A DNA stretch of 64,000 bases from assembly GCA_016709145.1 (NCBI GenBank), contig JADJEK010000001.1:310001-374000 (forward strand). Reading direction: 5' to 3'. The DNA is from Planctomycetota bacterium. Lineage in GTDB: Bacteria; Planctomycetota; B15-G4; JADJEK01. The notes beneath the pieces are model-generated. The model was given only the letters and a program-made list of their open reading frames with translations, was not told the origin of the DNA and searched no databases. Position numbers and translations under genes: made by a program. Of this stretch, positions 9,100 to 18,510 are shown one piece after another (positions within the stretch are counted from its first letter, which is position 1; the number at the start of each line of letters is the position of its first letter).

Positions 9100-11814
9100 A
9101 TGCTTTCCTGTGCCTGGCTTCGGACCACAGCGCCCGGATCGCGCGTGCGCATGCACGCACTCACGCTGTTCGGATGCGTGCTCGCAACGCTCACGATCGC
9201 GCCCATGGCGAGAGCACAGACTCCGCCGTTGTTCTCCGGAGGCGACTCGGGGCTGCCGCTCGCTCCCGTCGTGACGCAGGGCGACTTCGACGGCGACGGA
9301 CGCACCGACATCGCGTCGTTCGACGTCCTCGATCCGGTCGCGAAGACCTTCTGCGTCCGGCTGTTCCGCGGCGATGGATTCGGTCGGTTCCAGCCCACGA
9401 CGTGGACGTACCCGCTGCCGAACGGGGTCAACCAATCTGCGCACGCCCTCACGGCGCTCGACCTCGTCGGAGACGGGCGTCCTGAGCTCGTGTACTTCGT
9501 CTCGACCGCGGTGCCGATCTCGATCGAGCAGTTCATCCTCCGATTCGATTCGGCCACGGGATGGGTCTTGGTGGACCTCACCCCGATCGCGGGTGTGGGC
9601 GGATCGGTCGGCATGGTCCGCGGTGACTTCGACGCGGACGGAGATTGGGACATCGGATCGCTGCGCCATGGCAACGGGCTCGCGATGTACGAGCAGAAGT
9701 CGCCGACGGAATTCGTCGACTCCGGGCTCGTGTTGGTACCCGGGACGTTCTTCAACTCGATCGTCGCCGCCGATCTGAACGCCGATGGACGCGACGATCT
9801 GGTCGCCGGAGAGTCCTTCTTCCCGAAGCTCCACGTGTTCCTCGGGCGAGACGGCGGCGGATTCACGACCCTGCCGACGATCACGCTCGACCCAGGTTCA
9901 CTTCCCCTGGCGAACCTCGCGGTCGGGCCGATGTCGATCGCGGACATCGATGAAGACGGTCTGCACGATCTCGTGATCGGCACCACGTTCAACGTGGTGG
10001 GCAGCGTGGGCGACGTCGCGTGGTATCGCGGAAACGGCGCTGGCGGGTTCTCCCCGATGCAGCACTTCGCGCAAGGCATCGGAGCGCGTGCGTTGGCCGT
10101 CGCCGACCTCGATCACGACGGCCACCTCGACGTGCAAATGGGCGGAGTCGGTGGCTTGCTCGCCGCGTTCGGGAATGGTGCCGGCGCGTTCTCGACTCCG
10201 TTCGCCCCCGATGTGGGCGGGACGGTCTCGACGAGTTTCTCCGGTCCCTCGATGGCGATGGGATTGTTCGACGGCGACGACGTCTACGACGTCGTGACGT
10301 ACGACTCGGCCGTGGCAGTCCGCACGTACCTGGGCTCGGAGCCCGGTCGCTTCTCCACCGCCCCGCTGCAATCCGGCCCGAACCCGGCAGCGCTTGCTTC
10401 GACCGTGTTCGACGCGGACGGCGACGGCGACGTCGACTACGTGACGTACTCGCTGAACTCGGGGTATCGAGCTGCCTTGAACGACGGCACGGGATCGTTC
10501 TCGACGACGGTGACGACCCCGGGCCCGATCCAACCGATCTACGCATTCGCCGCCGCCCATGTGGACGGAGACACGCTTCCCGACCTCGTCGCCGTACCGT
10601 TCGGCTCGGCCGGGATCGAATGGCGCAAGAACCTCGGCGGCGGCTCGTTCGGCCCGCAGAACTTCGTCACGTCACCAGCGCCGAGCGGACCCCTCGATCT
10701 GATCGCCGCCGGCGACCTCGACGGCGACGGGGACGACGATGTCGTGGCGACGGCGCTCAACGCGGTCTCCGGCCTCTCCGTGTTCCACAACGTCGGCGGC
10801 TCCCTCGTGGCGGTTCAATTCGTCGCGAGTGGCTTGTTCCATGGGCCGCTCGACTTCACGCTCACCGATCTGACCGGCGATGGAGCTCTCGACGTCTTGT
10901 GTGCGTCGAATTCCACGAACCGCATTCGAGTGTTCCCTTCGCTCGGCAACGGCACGTTCGGAGCACCCTTCGATGCGGGTCCCGACGTCACCGTCCGCGA
11001 CATCGCCAGTGGCGACCTCGATCAGGACGGCGACGCGGACCTGGCCGTGACGACGCATACATCGGTGCCGGCTCCGAGTGGCGGCTCGTTCATCAAGGTG
11101 CAGGTGCGCGCTTGGTTGCGCGGTCCCGGCGGCAGCCTGACCGAAAGCGCGGTCATCGATCTCAGTGGATCTCCCGAGCAGCTTTCGGTCGTCGACATCG
11201 ACCTGGACGGGGATCTCGACGTCGTGGGCCGGTTCACCACGCGCGCGGCCGTGTTCCTCGGCGACGGTGCCGGCGGGTTGATCGTCGACGGCTACTACGG
11301 TCTCGGTGCTCAGAAGGCCGACGGCATCGCCGCCGCGAACTTCGACGCCGACCCCGACATCGAACTCGCCTATCACCGCTGGACCGATCCGACGGTGCAT
11401 GTCCTCGATCACCTCTGCCCCGGCCGCGCCGGACGTTACGGACACGGTTGTGCGGGAACGGGTGGACTCGTGCCCGAACTCACGACGACGGGCTGCGTGC
11501 GTGCCGGCGAGACCGTGACGTTCGCGCTGCGCAACGCGCTGCCGAACTCGATCGCGATCCTGTTCTTCGGTGTGAATCCGGTGAACACGTCCACGCCGCC
11601 GGGCTGCGTGTTCCAGATGGCGCCGCTGTTCCCGGCGTCCATCGTGCTACCGACGTTCGCCTTGCCCGATGGAACCGGCGGCATCGAGTTCGCAGTGCCG
11701 CTCGGCGCGACGATCGTGCCCGGGACGCGCTGGACCGAACAGGCCGTTTGCGCCGACCCAGCGCTGCCGTGGGGTTACACGGTGTCGAATCCGCTCGAGT
11801 TCGTGAGCGGCTGA
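9100..11814 (+). CDS. large secreted FG-GAP/VCBS repeat protein (904 aa)
   Basis: After a signal peptide ending near MARAQT come more than ten VCBS/FG-GAP units carrying Asp-rich loops such as GDFDGDGRTDIASFD, DLNADGRDDLV, DIDEDGLHDLV and DADGDGDVDYV, each a likely calcium-binding turn in a propeller blade. The last 130 residues (HGCAGTGGLVPELTTTGCVR onwards) form the same C-terminal domain as in the 533-residue protein at 1.5 kb. The start at 9100 is chosen because GGAGA lies about 6 bases upstream; ATG 9151 would leave only the hydrophobic core of the signal. It is divergent to the broken paralogue at 7.1-8.9 kb. The protein is likely extracellular; its partner is unknown. Confidence 0.85.
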   Translation: MLSCAWLRTTAPGSRVRMHALTLFGCVLATLTIAPMARAQTPPLFSGGDSGLPLAPVVTQGDFDGDGRTDIASFDVLDPVAKTFCVRLFRGDGFGRFQPTTWTYPLPNGVNQSAHALTALDLVGDGRPELVYFVSTAVPISIEQFILRFDSATGWVLVDLTPIAGVGGSVGMVRGDFDADGDWDIGSLRHGNGLAMYEQKSPTEFVDSGLVLVPGTFFNSIVAADLNADGRDDLVAGESFFPKLHVFLGRDGGGFTTLPTITLDPGSLPLANLAVGPMSIADIDEDGLHDLVIGTTFNVVGSVGDVAWYRGNGAGGFSPMQHFAQGIGARALAVADLDHDGHLDVQMGGVGGLLAAFGNGAGAFSTPFAPDVGGTVSTSFSGPSMAMGLFDGDDVYDVVTYDSAVAVRTYLGSEPGRFSTAPLQSGPNPAALASTVFDADGDGDVDYVTYSLNSGYRAALNDGTGSFSTTVTTPGPIQPIYAFAAAHVDGDTLPDLVAVPFGSAGIEWRKNLGGGSFGPQNFVTSPAPSGPLDLIAAGDLDGDGDDDVVATALNAVSGLSVFHNVGGSLVAVQFVASGLFHGPLDFTLTDLTGDGALDVLCASNSTNRIRVFPSLGNGTFGAPFDAGPDVTVRDIASGDLDQDGDADLAVTTHTSVPAPSGGSFIKVQVRAWLRGPGGSLTESAVIDLSGSPEQLSVVDIDLDGDLDVVGRFTTRAAVFLGDGAGGLIVDGYYGLGAQKADGIAAANFDADPDIELAYHRWTDPTVHVLDHLCPGRAGRYGHGCAGTGGLVPELTTTGCVRAGETVTFALRNALPNSIAILFFGVNPVNTSTPPGCVFQMAPLFPASIVLPTFALPDGTGGIEFAVPLGATIVPGTRWTEQAVCADPALPWGYTVSNPLEFVSG

Positions 11815-11858
11815 CGGCGCGCTGACACGCACGCGGACGGCGGCGTATCCTGCGCGGG

Positions 11859-12506
11859 ATGCGCCGCCGTCTGCGTTCGTCGATCCGAGTCGTCGTCTTC
11901 GCCACGCTGCTCGCCGGTCTAGGCGTCGGCGCGGTGAACGCGTGGATCATCGTGTCGGCTGCCTCCGCTACGTTCACGCGCGTCGAGGACGTGCCGCACC
12001 ACGACGTCGCGTTGGTGCTTGGGACCTCGCCGCGTGCGCCGTCGGGACGGAAGAACCGCTTCTTCGAACGCCGCATGGACGCGGCCGCCGCTCTGTTCGC
12101 GAGCGGACGCGTCAAGCACTTGCTGATCTCGGGGGATCACGGCACGCGCGAGTACGACGAGGTCGCCGCGATGCAAGCCGCGCTCGTCGAGCGCGGAGTG
12201 CCGGTCGACGCGATCACGCTCGACCACGCGGGCTTGCGCACACTCGACTCGATCGTGCGCGCGAAGGTCGCGTTCGGCCAGCACCGCGTCGTCGTCGTCA
12301 CCGACGACTTCCACGCACCGCGAGCGCTGTTCCTCGCGCGCAGTTGCGGCCTCGAAGCCGTCGCGTTCCCGTCCAGCGTCGAGTTCTCGTTCGCACCCAG
12401 CGTTCCACTGCGCGAGATCCTCGCGCGCGTGCTCGCGGTGGTCGACGTGGCGCGAGGGGTGCGCCCGAAGTTCGAAGGACCCGAGGAAACGCTTTGGATC
12501 AAGTGA
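11859..12506 (+). CDS. SanA/YdcF-like DUF218 membrane-anchored protein (215 aa)
   Basis: A single N-terminal membrane span (VVVFATLLAGLGVGAVNAWI) precedes a DUF218 domain. Family hallmarks are VALVLGTSPRAPSGRKNRFF, RMDAAAALFASGRVKHLLIS, GDHG, the later DHAGLRTLDSIVRA, and VVTDDFHAPRALFLAR. SanA-type members act in the cell envelope and affect barrier properties in enterobacteria; the enzymatic activity of the family is unsettled. Length agrees with SanA (about 240 residues). It begins 44 bases after the FG-GAP gene and converges on ppk2. Confidence 0.8.
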   Translation: MRRRLRSSIRVVVFATLLAGLGVGAVNAWIIVSAASATFTRVEDVPHHDVALVLGTSPRAPSGRKNRFFERRMDAAAALFASGRVKHLLISGDHGTREYDEVAAMQAALVERGVPVDAITLDHAGLRTLDSIVRAKVAFGQHRVVVVTDDFHAPRALFLARSCGLEAVAFPSSVEFSFAPSVPLREILARVLAVVDVARGVRPKFEGPEETLWIK

Positions 12507-12533
12507 TCCGCGGATGAGCACGGAGCGCGGAGA

Positions 12534-13445
12534 TCACTCGCGCATCAACGTCTCGCGCGCTCGATCGAGATCCGCGCGCTGCGAGGCTCCGATCTTCGGA
12601 TACGACAAGTCCAGCGCATCGAGCGCGTCGATCACCGCGGCGGCGACCACGGTGCGCGTGAACCACTTGTTGTCCGCGGGCACGACGAACCACGGCGCGT
12701 GCGGCGCCGAGGTTTGGCGTACGACGTCTTGATAGGCGTCCATGTACGCATTCCAGTGCCCGCGCTCCTTCACGTCCTGCGCCGAGAACTTCCAGTGCTT
12801 CTCGGGGTCCTCGAGCCGCTCGAGGAACCGCTTCTTTTGCTCCTTCTTGGAGACATGCAGGAAGAACTTGCGCACCAGGACACCGTTGCGGGCGAGGTAG
12901 CTCTCGAAGTTGCGGATGTCGGCGAAGCGCTGCGTGAAGATGTCCTTCGTCACGAGCGTCTCGGGCAAGTTCTGTCGATGCAGCAGCTCGTCGTGCACGC
13001 GCACGACGAGCGTCTCTTCGTAATAGGACCGGTTGAAGATGCCGATGCGGCCGCGCTCGGGCAGGTTGCGCTGACAGCGCCACAGGAAGTCGTGGTCGAG
13101 CTCCTCCGCGGACGGCGCCTTGAAGCTGAAGACTTGGCAACCCTGCGGGTTCACGCCGGACATGACGTGCTTGATCGCGCCGTCCTTCCCGGCGGCATCC
13201 ATCGCCTGGAAGATCAGCAGCACGGACCATTGGTCCTGCGCGTAGAGCTTGTCCTGCAATTCGGAGAGCACGTCGACGCCCGCGGCGAGAGCGTCTTGGG
13301 CCTTGGATTTGTCGTCGTCCGAGAACGGGCCGGTGTCGTCGGGATCGATCGACTCCAGCTGGAACTTCCTGCCGTCGTCGATTCGATATCGCGCCGCGAG
13401 TTCACGCGCCTGCTTCACCAGCGACTTCGTCCCGTTGCCCATCAC
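12534..13445 (-). CDS. ppk2: polyphosphate kinase 2 (PPK2) family
   Basis: PPK2 enzymes transfer phosphate between polyphosphate and nucleoside mono- or diphosphates. The Walker A region is FQAMDAAGKDGAIKHVMSG (residues about 79-97), followed by VNPQGCQVFSFKAP. The lid and Walker B region is GIFNRSYYEETLVVRVH (about 135-151). Then come IRNFESYLARNGVLVRKFFL and PWFVVPADNKWFTRTVVA at the end. The NRSYYEE form is typical of subfamilies that also use AMP, but substrate preference cannot be fixed by eye. The 303-residue length suits a one-domain PPK2. An alternative start lies 3 bases inside. The gene begins 4 bases downstream of the ETF-QO stop, so the two are probably co-transcribed. Confidence 0.9.
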   Translation of the reverse strand: MMGNGTKSLVKQARELAARYRIDDGRKFQLESIDPDDTGPFSDDDKSKAQDALAAGVDVLSELQDKLYAQDQWSVLLIFQAMDAAGKDGAIKHVMSGVNPQGCQVFSFKAPSAEELDHDFLWRCQRNLPERGRIGIFNRSYYEETLVVRVHDELLHRQNLPETLVTKDIFTQRFADIRNFESYLARNGVLVRKFFLHVSKKEQKKRFLERLEDPEKHWKFSAQDVKERGHWNAYMDAYQDVVRQTSAPHAPWFVVPADNKWFTRTVVAAAVIDALDALDLSYPKIGASQRADLDRARETLMRE

Positions 13446-13448
13446 GCC

Positions 13449-15136
13449 TCACAAATCGGTGTAGACCGGACCGCCGCCGCCTTCGGGCGTGATCCAGTTG
13501 ATCACCTGGTACGGATCCATGATGTCGCACGTCTTGCAGTGCACGCAGTTGCTGGCGTTGATGCGCAGCGCCTTCTTGCCGTCCTTGCGCTCGGGGGCAT
13601 CGACCATTTCGTACACGGCCGCGGGACAGAAGTGCTGGCACGGATTGCCGTACTCCTCGGCGCAGCGCACGGCGCAGTGGTCGGCCGTCGCGTTCACGAC
13701 CAGGTGGCACGGCTGATCCTCTTCGTGCGTCGTGCCCGAGTTGAACACGTCGGTCAACTTGTCGAACGTGAGCTTGCCGTCGAAGGTCGGCTTGCTCGGC
13801 GGTGGGCCGCTGACCTTCTGCATGCGCGTGTGGCCGGCCGCCGCTTCGTACTTGTTCTTGAAGCCGCGACCCTTCGTCACGAGCTGCAAGCCCAGGTGGA
13901 TGCCGGCGATCGGCAAGCCGTGCTCGAACGCCTGGTGGAAGTTGCGCACGCCGAACAGCTCTTCCTTGACCCACGAGTTCTCGACGCGGTCGGCGTAGCC
14001 CTCGAGCACGGCGGCCGACGTGTCGCCCTTCGACAGCGCGTCGAGCGCGGTCTCGGCGGCGAGCATGCCGGTCTTGATCGCCATGTGGATGCCCTTCAAG
14101 CGCGCCGGATTCAGGTTCGAACCGGCGTCGCCGATGATCAGCGCGCCGTCCACGTACGGACGCGGACGCGACCACCAGCCGCCTTCGGGGATGGTCTTCG
14201 CGCCGTAGCGCACGAGTTCGCCGCCTTGCAGCAGTTGGCGGATGTACGGGTGCTGCTTGAACGCCTGGAACTTCGCATGCGGGTCGGTGGTCGGGTCTTG
14301 ATAGTCGAGACCCGTGACGAAGCCGAGCGACAGCAGGTCGTCCCCCATGAAGTACGCAAAGCCACCGCCGAACGTCTTCATGTCGAGCGGCCAGCCGAGC
14401 GTGTGGATGACGCGTCCCTTGTTCTTCGCGTCGCAACCCGGGATGCGCCAGAGTTCCTTGATGCCCGTGGCGTAGACCTGCGGATTCTGTCCGCGATCGA
14501 GCTCGTGCTTCGTGACCAGTTGCTTCGTCAACGAGCCGCGCGTGCCTTCGGCCAGGATCGTCAGCTTCGCGCGGATGTCGATCCCGGGCTCGAAGTTCGC
14601 CTTCTTCTGACCGTGCTTGTCGACGCCCTTGTCGCCGGTGCGGACACCGACCACGCGTCGCCCTCGAACAGCAGTTCCGCGGCGGGGAAGCCCGGGAACA
14701 CCTGGACGCCGAGTTCCTCGACCTTCGGTGCGAGCCAACGCACGAGGCGTGAGATCGACACGATGCGGTTGCCGTCGTTGTGGATGTAGGGCGGCAGGTA
14801 CGGCGGCTTCAGCTTGCCGCCCTTCGTGAAGTACCAGACCTCGTCGGACGTGACCGGCACGCCAGGGCAACCCTGCTCTTCGTAGTCCGGCATCAGTTCC
14901 TTGATCGCGCGCGGATCCATGACCGCGCCCGACAGCACGTGGTTGCCGATCTCCGGCCCCTTCTCGAGCACCACGATCGAGAGCTCGCCGAGCTTCGTCC
15001 CACCGTACGCGCCGCGATCGATCGCGTCGTTGTGCTTCTGGATCGACTTCTGCAGCCAGTACGCCGCGGCGAGGCCGCCGGGGCCGCCACCGACGATCAC
15101 GACGTCGACTTCGAGGGTTTCGCGCTGCTCGGACAT
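13449..15136 (-). CDS. electron transfer flavoprotein-ubiquinone oxidoreductase, one frameshift
   Basis: ETF-QO passes electrons from reduced ETF to quinone at the membrane. From ATG 15136 (GGAG 5 bases upstream) the protein shows the FAD Rossmann motif VVIVGGGPGGLAAAYWLQKS, then GNHVLSGAVMDPRAI. Near 14655 the frame changes, and the remainder (VVGVRTGDKGVDKHG, GWWSRPRPYVDGALIIGDAG) continues to the C-terminal 4Fe-4S ferredoxin domain, with CVHCKTCDIMDP and the upstream CAEEYGNPCQHFCPAAVYEM, ending at 13449. The joined length is about 560 residues, as in the family. A one-base error at about 14655 is the simplest explanation, because both halves are well conserved. No etfAB genes are in the window. 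Confidence 0.9.
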
Positions 15137-15318
15137 GGAGACTCCGCGGTGTTCATCGCGTGGCGAACCGATCACGGACCGGTCGGGCGCGGAAGTCTAC
15201 AGCGTCCCGCTCGAGGTCGAGACGTGCGGAGTGACGCAGGACGACGGGTTCGCGAAGCCCGTTCGCCCCGCCGCTCTGGCACACTGCCGCTCCGTCGACT
15301 GCCCCACCGCGGAGCGCC

Positions 15319-16950
15319 ATGTCCCGTCGCCTGTTCGCATCGCTGTGCACGCTGATCGTGATCGGCGCGTTCGCGTGGCTCGCACACACGCGCATCCCGC
15401 ACGAACAGATCCTGCGCTACGACGAAGCAACGCACGTGTTCGAGGGCATGGTCCTGCGCGACGAACTCGCGCGCGGCGAGTACTCGGACTTCGTGCGCCG
15501 CTTCGACGAAGAGATGACGATGAAGGGGATCCTGTACCGGGTCTACTTCGCCGTCGCGTTCCTGATCACCGAGGTCGGCACGGACTCGGCGCGCCACGCC
15601 GGTCTGTTCGCGTGCTTGGTCGCACTGTTCCTGATCGGTCGCCTCGCGCGCGAACTCGCGCCCGACGAGGACAAGGACGCGGCCGGGTTCTTCGCCGTGT
15701 TGTTCGCCGCGACGTCGCCGCTGCTCGGCTACTGGGGCCGCACGGCGATGGTCGAGCCGTTGAACCTGCTGACACTGCAGCTCGCGTTGTGGTTGTGCGT
15801 GCGCGAACAGCGCCTGCGGACTCGCGCCGCGTTGGCGTGGTGCGTGGTCGGACTCGTGGTCGCGTTCTTCACCAAGTACAACCACGCCGTGATCCTGTTC
15901 GCGGCGGTCGGACTCGACGCGTTGCTGCGCGCGTGGAAGCCGAGCGGCGAGTCGCTGCCGGGCGCGACGCGACTCACGCCGCTTCGGCCGATCCTGATCG
16001 CCGGCCTCATCGCCGCCGCGTGGCTCGCCGTCCCACGGCACTTCCACGACTTCGTCTACTACATCAAGACCGTGCCCGGCGGCTCCGACCCCGTGAACCT
16101 CGGCGGTTGGACGTATGCGGTGACCCTGCGCGATCGTGTGGCCGCGGGCGTGGTCGCGAGCCTGTTCCTCGCCGCCTGCTTCGTCGCCGCGCTCGGCCGA
16201 GCGCTGCGTGCGCGGACTCGACTCGTGCTCTTGCATCTCGGCATCGGGCTCGTGCTCGCGCAGATGAACGACCTCAAGCTCGAACGCATCCTCGTGCCGT
16301 TGTCCGGCGACGTGTTCGTGCTCGCGGGTCTCGGCGCGCCGCGACTGTGGGCGTTCGTCACGCGCTTCGCGCGTGGCTTCCCGGGCGCGGTCGGAGTCGT
16401 GTTCGGGGTCCTGGTGACCACCGCGTTCGGCGTCGCGACGTTCCGCGTCGAGACCAATCCGTTGCAGCAGCTCGAGCAAGTCGTCGACGCCGGCATCGAC
16501 TCGATCCGCGCCGGCAAGCGCACGCTCTGGATCGGACAGGCGTTCTTCAAAGGCATGGAGAAGCACGGCACTCCGCGGATCACCGCATCGCACGTGATGA
16601 TTCGCGCGCGCGAACGCGGCATCGACTTGCCGCGGACCACGTTCGAGGTGCTCAGTTACGAGCAACAGGAGCGCCTCGGTTACGAGACCTACAAGGGCAA
16701 CCCCAGCAAGGTCACGAAGGCCAGCGTCGACGCGTTCGTTGCCAACTACGACTCGATCGTGATCGTCTACGACACGCCGACGAAGGAGCCAAACCTCATC
16801 GAGACCATCCCGCGCAAGTTCGCCGAGTTCGTGCGTGCGCATCCCGCGTTCAAGGTCGTCGATCGCGTCGACCTGCCGCTGCGGGACATCGAGGGTCCGG
16901 GGCGTACCGTGGTCTGCACCGTCATTCGGCTCACTCGCTCGAAGCGTTGA
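15319..16950 (+). CDS. GT39/PMT-like membrane glycosyltransferase (543 aa)
   Basis: The N-terminal span (LFASLCTLIVIGAFAWLAHT) is followed by an extracytoplasmic loop with the acidic pair RYDEATHVFEGM. About ten further hydrophobic segments follow, among them FACLVALFLIGRLAREL, FFAVLFAATSPLLGYWGRTA and ILIAGLIAAAWLAVP, and then a soluble C-terminal domain of about 140 residues. This layout matches ArnT/PMT-type transferases that use polyprenyl-phosphate sugars, with the first-loop Asp-Glu as the expected catalytic site. The acceptor is unknown. It is divergent to the ETF-QO gene (182 bases apart). Confidence 0.7.
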   Translation: MSRRLFASLCTLIVIGAFAWLAHTRIPHEQILRYDEATHVFEGMVLRDELARGEYSDFVRRFDEEMTMKGILYRVYFAVAFLITEVGTDSARHAGLFACLVALFLIGRLARELAPDEDKDAAGFFAVLFAATSPLLGYWGRTAMVEPLNLLTLQLALWLCVREQRLRTRAALAWCVVGLVVAFFTKYNHAVILFAAVGLDALLRAWKPSGESLPGATRLTPLRPILIAGLIAAAWLAVPRHFHDFVYYIKTVPGGSDPVNLGGWTYAVTLRDRVAAGVVASLFLAACFVAALGRALRARTRLVLLHLGIGLVLAQMNDLKLERILVPLSGDVFVLAGLGAPRLWAFVTRFARGFPGAVGVVFGVLVTTAFGVATFRVETNPLQQLEQVVDAGIDSIRAGKRTLWIGQAFFKGMEKHGTPRITASHVMIRARERGIDLPRTTFEVLSYEQQERLGYETYKGNPSKVTKASVDAFVANYDSIVIVYDTPTKEPNLIETIPRKFAEFVRAHPAFKVVDRVDLPLRDIEGPGRTVVCTVIRLTRSKR

Positions 16951-17035
16951 GCGGCCCACGATTTCGGGCGATCCCGCGCCGCGAGGACTTTTTCCTTTCA
17001 CGCCGCCGTTCCGGCCGGGATCCTCGCTCACGGCC

Positions 17036-17665
17036 ATGGTCGAACGAAGGCATGAACCCGCGGTGGACGTCGCTGCGGACGCGGCGATCGACCGCGCCCT
17101 GGTGAACCGGGCGCGGGCCGGCGATCGCATGGCGTTCGACGAACTGGTCGAGCGCCATGGGCGCGCCGTGCTCGGGTACTTGCGGCGGTTGGCGCCGCGA
17201 CAGGGGGATGCAGAGGACTTGTTCCAAGAGACGTTCCTGCGCGCGTGGCGCGCGATCGCGAGCTCGACCGATCCGCAACGCTTGCGGGCTTGGCTGCTGA
17301 CGATCGCGACCAACGTCGCGCGGCGTGGGCTCGCGCGCGCGAACGCGGGAGCGTTCGAGGGCCTCGATTCGGGTTCGCCGCACGAACCGGCCGCCGACGA
17401 CGCGACCGCGCTCGAGCGCATCGCGACCGGCGAGCGAGCGAGCGCCGTACGCGACGCGATCGAACGCTTGCCGGCCCGCCAACGCGCGGTGGTCGCGCTG
17501 CGCATCGACCTCGACCTGCCGTTCGTCGAGATCGCGCGCGTGCTCGGCATCCGCGAGGACAACGCGCGGGCGCACCATTACCAAGCCATGAAGGCGCTGG
17601 AGCGCATGCTCCGACCCATCCTGTCGCCCGAGTCCGTGCCCGAATCCGTGGAGGAACGCCGATGA
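17036..17665 (+). CDS. ECF sigma-70 factor (209 aa)
   Basis: Region 2 is FDELVERHGRAVLGYLRRLA with DAEDLFQETFLRAWR (the -10 recognition helix). Region 4 is AIERLPARQRAVVALRIDLD followed by VEIARVLGIREDNARAHHYQ. No extra domains are present, so it is a typical ECF factor of about 200 residues. The ATG at 17036 is preferred; the frame upstream only overlaps the end of the glycosyltransferase gene. The stop codon overlaps the anti-sigma start (ATGA), so the sigma factor, its likely inhibitor and a membrane protein are translated together. Confidence 0.9.
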   Translation: MVERRHEPAVDVAADAAIDRALVNRARAGDRMAFDELVERHGRAVLGYLRRLAPRQGDAEDLFQETFLRAWRAIASSTDPQRLRAWLLTIATNVARRGLARANAGAFEGLDSGSPHEPAADDATALERIATGERASAVRDAIERLPARQRAVVALRIDLDLPFVEIARVLGIREDNARAHHYQAMKALERMLRPILSPESVPESVEERR

Positions 17666-18111
17666 GTCCGACACCCGAATGCGTGCTGATCGAGCAACGC
17701 TTGCCGCGCGTGCTCGAAGACGACCTGCCGGTCGGGGAGACGGCGCTCGTGGTCGCGCACGTCGAATCGTGCGCGAGTTGCGCCGCGGCACGAGCTCGCT
17801 TCGGCGCGGTGCGCGCGGCGGTCCAGCTCGAGCGCCCGCGCGTCGACGACTTCGCCGCGTTGCGCGCGCGCGTCTCCGAGCAGCTCGAACCGCGTCGGTT
17901 CGCGTTCACGCCGCGCGCGATGCTCGCGGCCGCGGCCATGCTCGCGCTCGCGGTCGGCTCGGTGTTCGTCGCGCCGAGCGTGCTCGAGCACGCCGACTTC
18001 TCGACGATCCTCGGTCACGCGCGCGCGGGTTTGCCGGCGCTCGAACTCGGATCCAACCTCGATGTCGATTGGTCGATTCCGCGCCTGTCCGATTTGGGAG
18101 CCGCCCGATGA
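17662..18111 (+). CDS. putative anti-sigma factor, zinc-finger type (149 aa)
   Basis: The N-terminal region contains VVAHVESCASCAAARARFGA, the His-x3-Cys-x2-Cys core of ZAS/RsrA-like anti-sigma domains. A membrane span follows (MLAAAAMLALAVGSVFVAP, about residues 87-105), then a short extracytoplasmic tail. The ATG overlaps the sigma stop by 4 bases, and the downstream gene again overlaps by ATGA. By position and fold it should bind and restrain the ECF factor encoded just upstream, with the outer tail or the neighbouring membrane protein as a possible sensor. Confidence 0.8.
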   Translation: MSPTPECVLIEQRLPRVLEDDLPVGETALVVAHVESCASCAAARARFGAVRAAVQLERPRVDDFAALRARVSEQLEPRRFAFTPRAMLAAAAMLALAVGSVFVAPSVLEHADFSTILGHARAGLPALELGSNLDVDWSIPRLSDLGAAR

Positions 18112-18485
18112 AGAGCGATCGCTTGTTCCCCGCCACCCTGCGCGCTGCTCTGCTCGGCGCACTCGTGTTCTTCGTGTTCGGCGCATTGATCGACCCGACC
18201 CGACCGGGCATCGCGTTCGTCGTCGGCGCGTTCGGAGCCGTGTCCGCCGCCATTGCGGTGCTGCTGCTCGCGCAGTTCCCCGTGGGCCCGGTCGGCAAAC
18301 TCTTGCTCGGCCTGGTCTGCGGCCCGGTGTTCCCGGTCTTCGTCGTCCTGCTCGCGGCGCATCGCGGCGACAGGCCCGGCGACCACGTCGGCGGCGCGTG
18401 GTTCATCGGCATGTTGCTCGGCTTGTTCGTCGGCATCCTCGAGGCGTATCGCGCGCGACGCGCCATCCAGAGCGACACGGCTTGA
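18108..18485 (+). CDS. four-span membrane protein in the sigma operon (125 aa)
   Basis: The ATG overlaps the anti-sigma stop (ATGA). Hydrophobic segments are ALLGALVFFVFGALID, FVVGAFGAVSAAIAVLLLAQ, LLLGLVCGPVFPVFVVLLAA and WFIGMLLGLFVGILEAY. No family is recognised. Its place as third gene in a sigma/anti-sigma operon suggests a role in signal input or as a target of the regulon, but nothing in the sequence shows which. Confidence 0.75.
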   Translation: MKSDRLFPATLRAALLGALVFFVFGALIDPTRPGIAFVVGAFGAVSAAIAVLLLAQFPVGPVGKLLLGLVCGPVFPVFVVLLAAHRGDRPGDHVGGAWFIGMLLGLFVGILEAYRARRAIQSDTA

Positions 18486-18510
18486 AGAAGCGCACTACGA
18501 TGCCGCGCGC

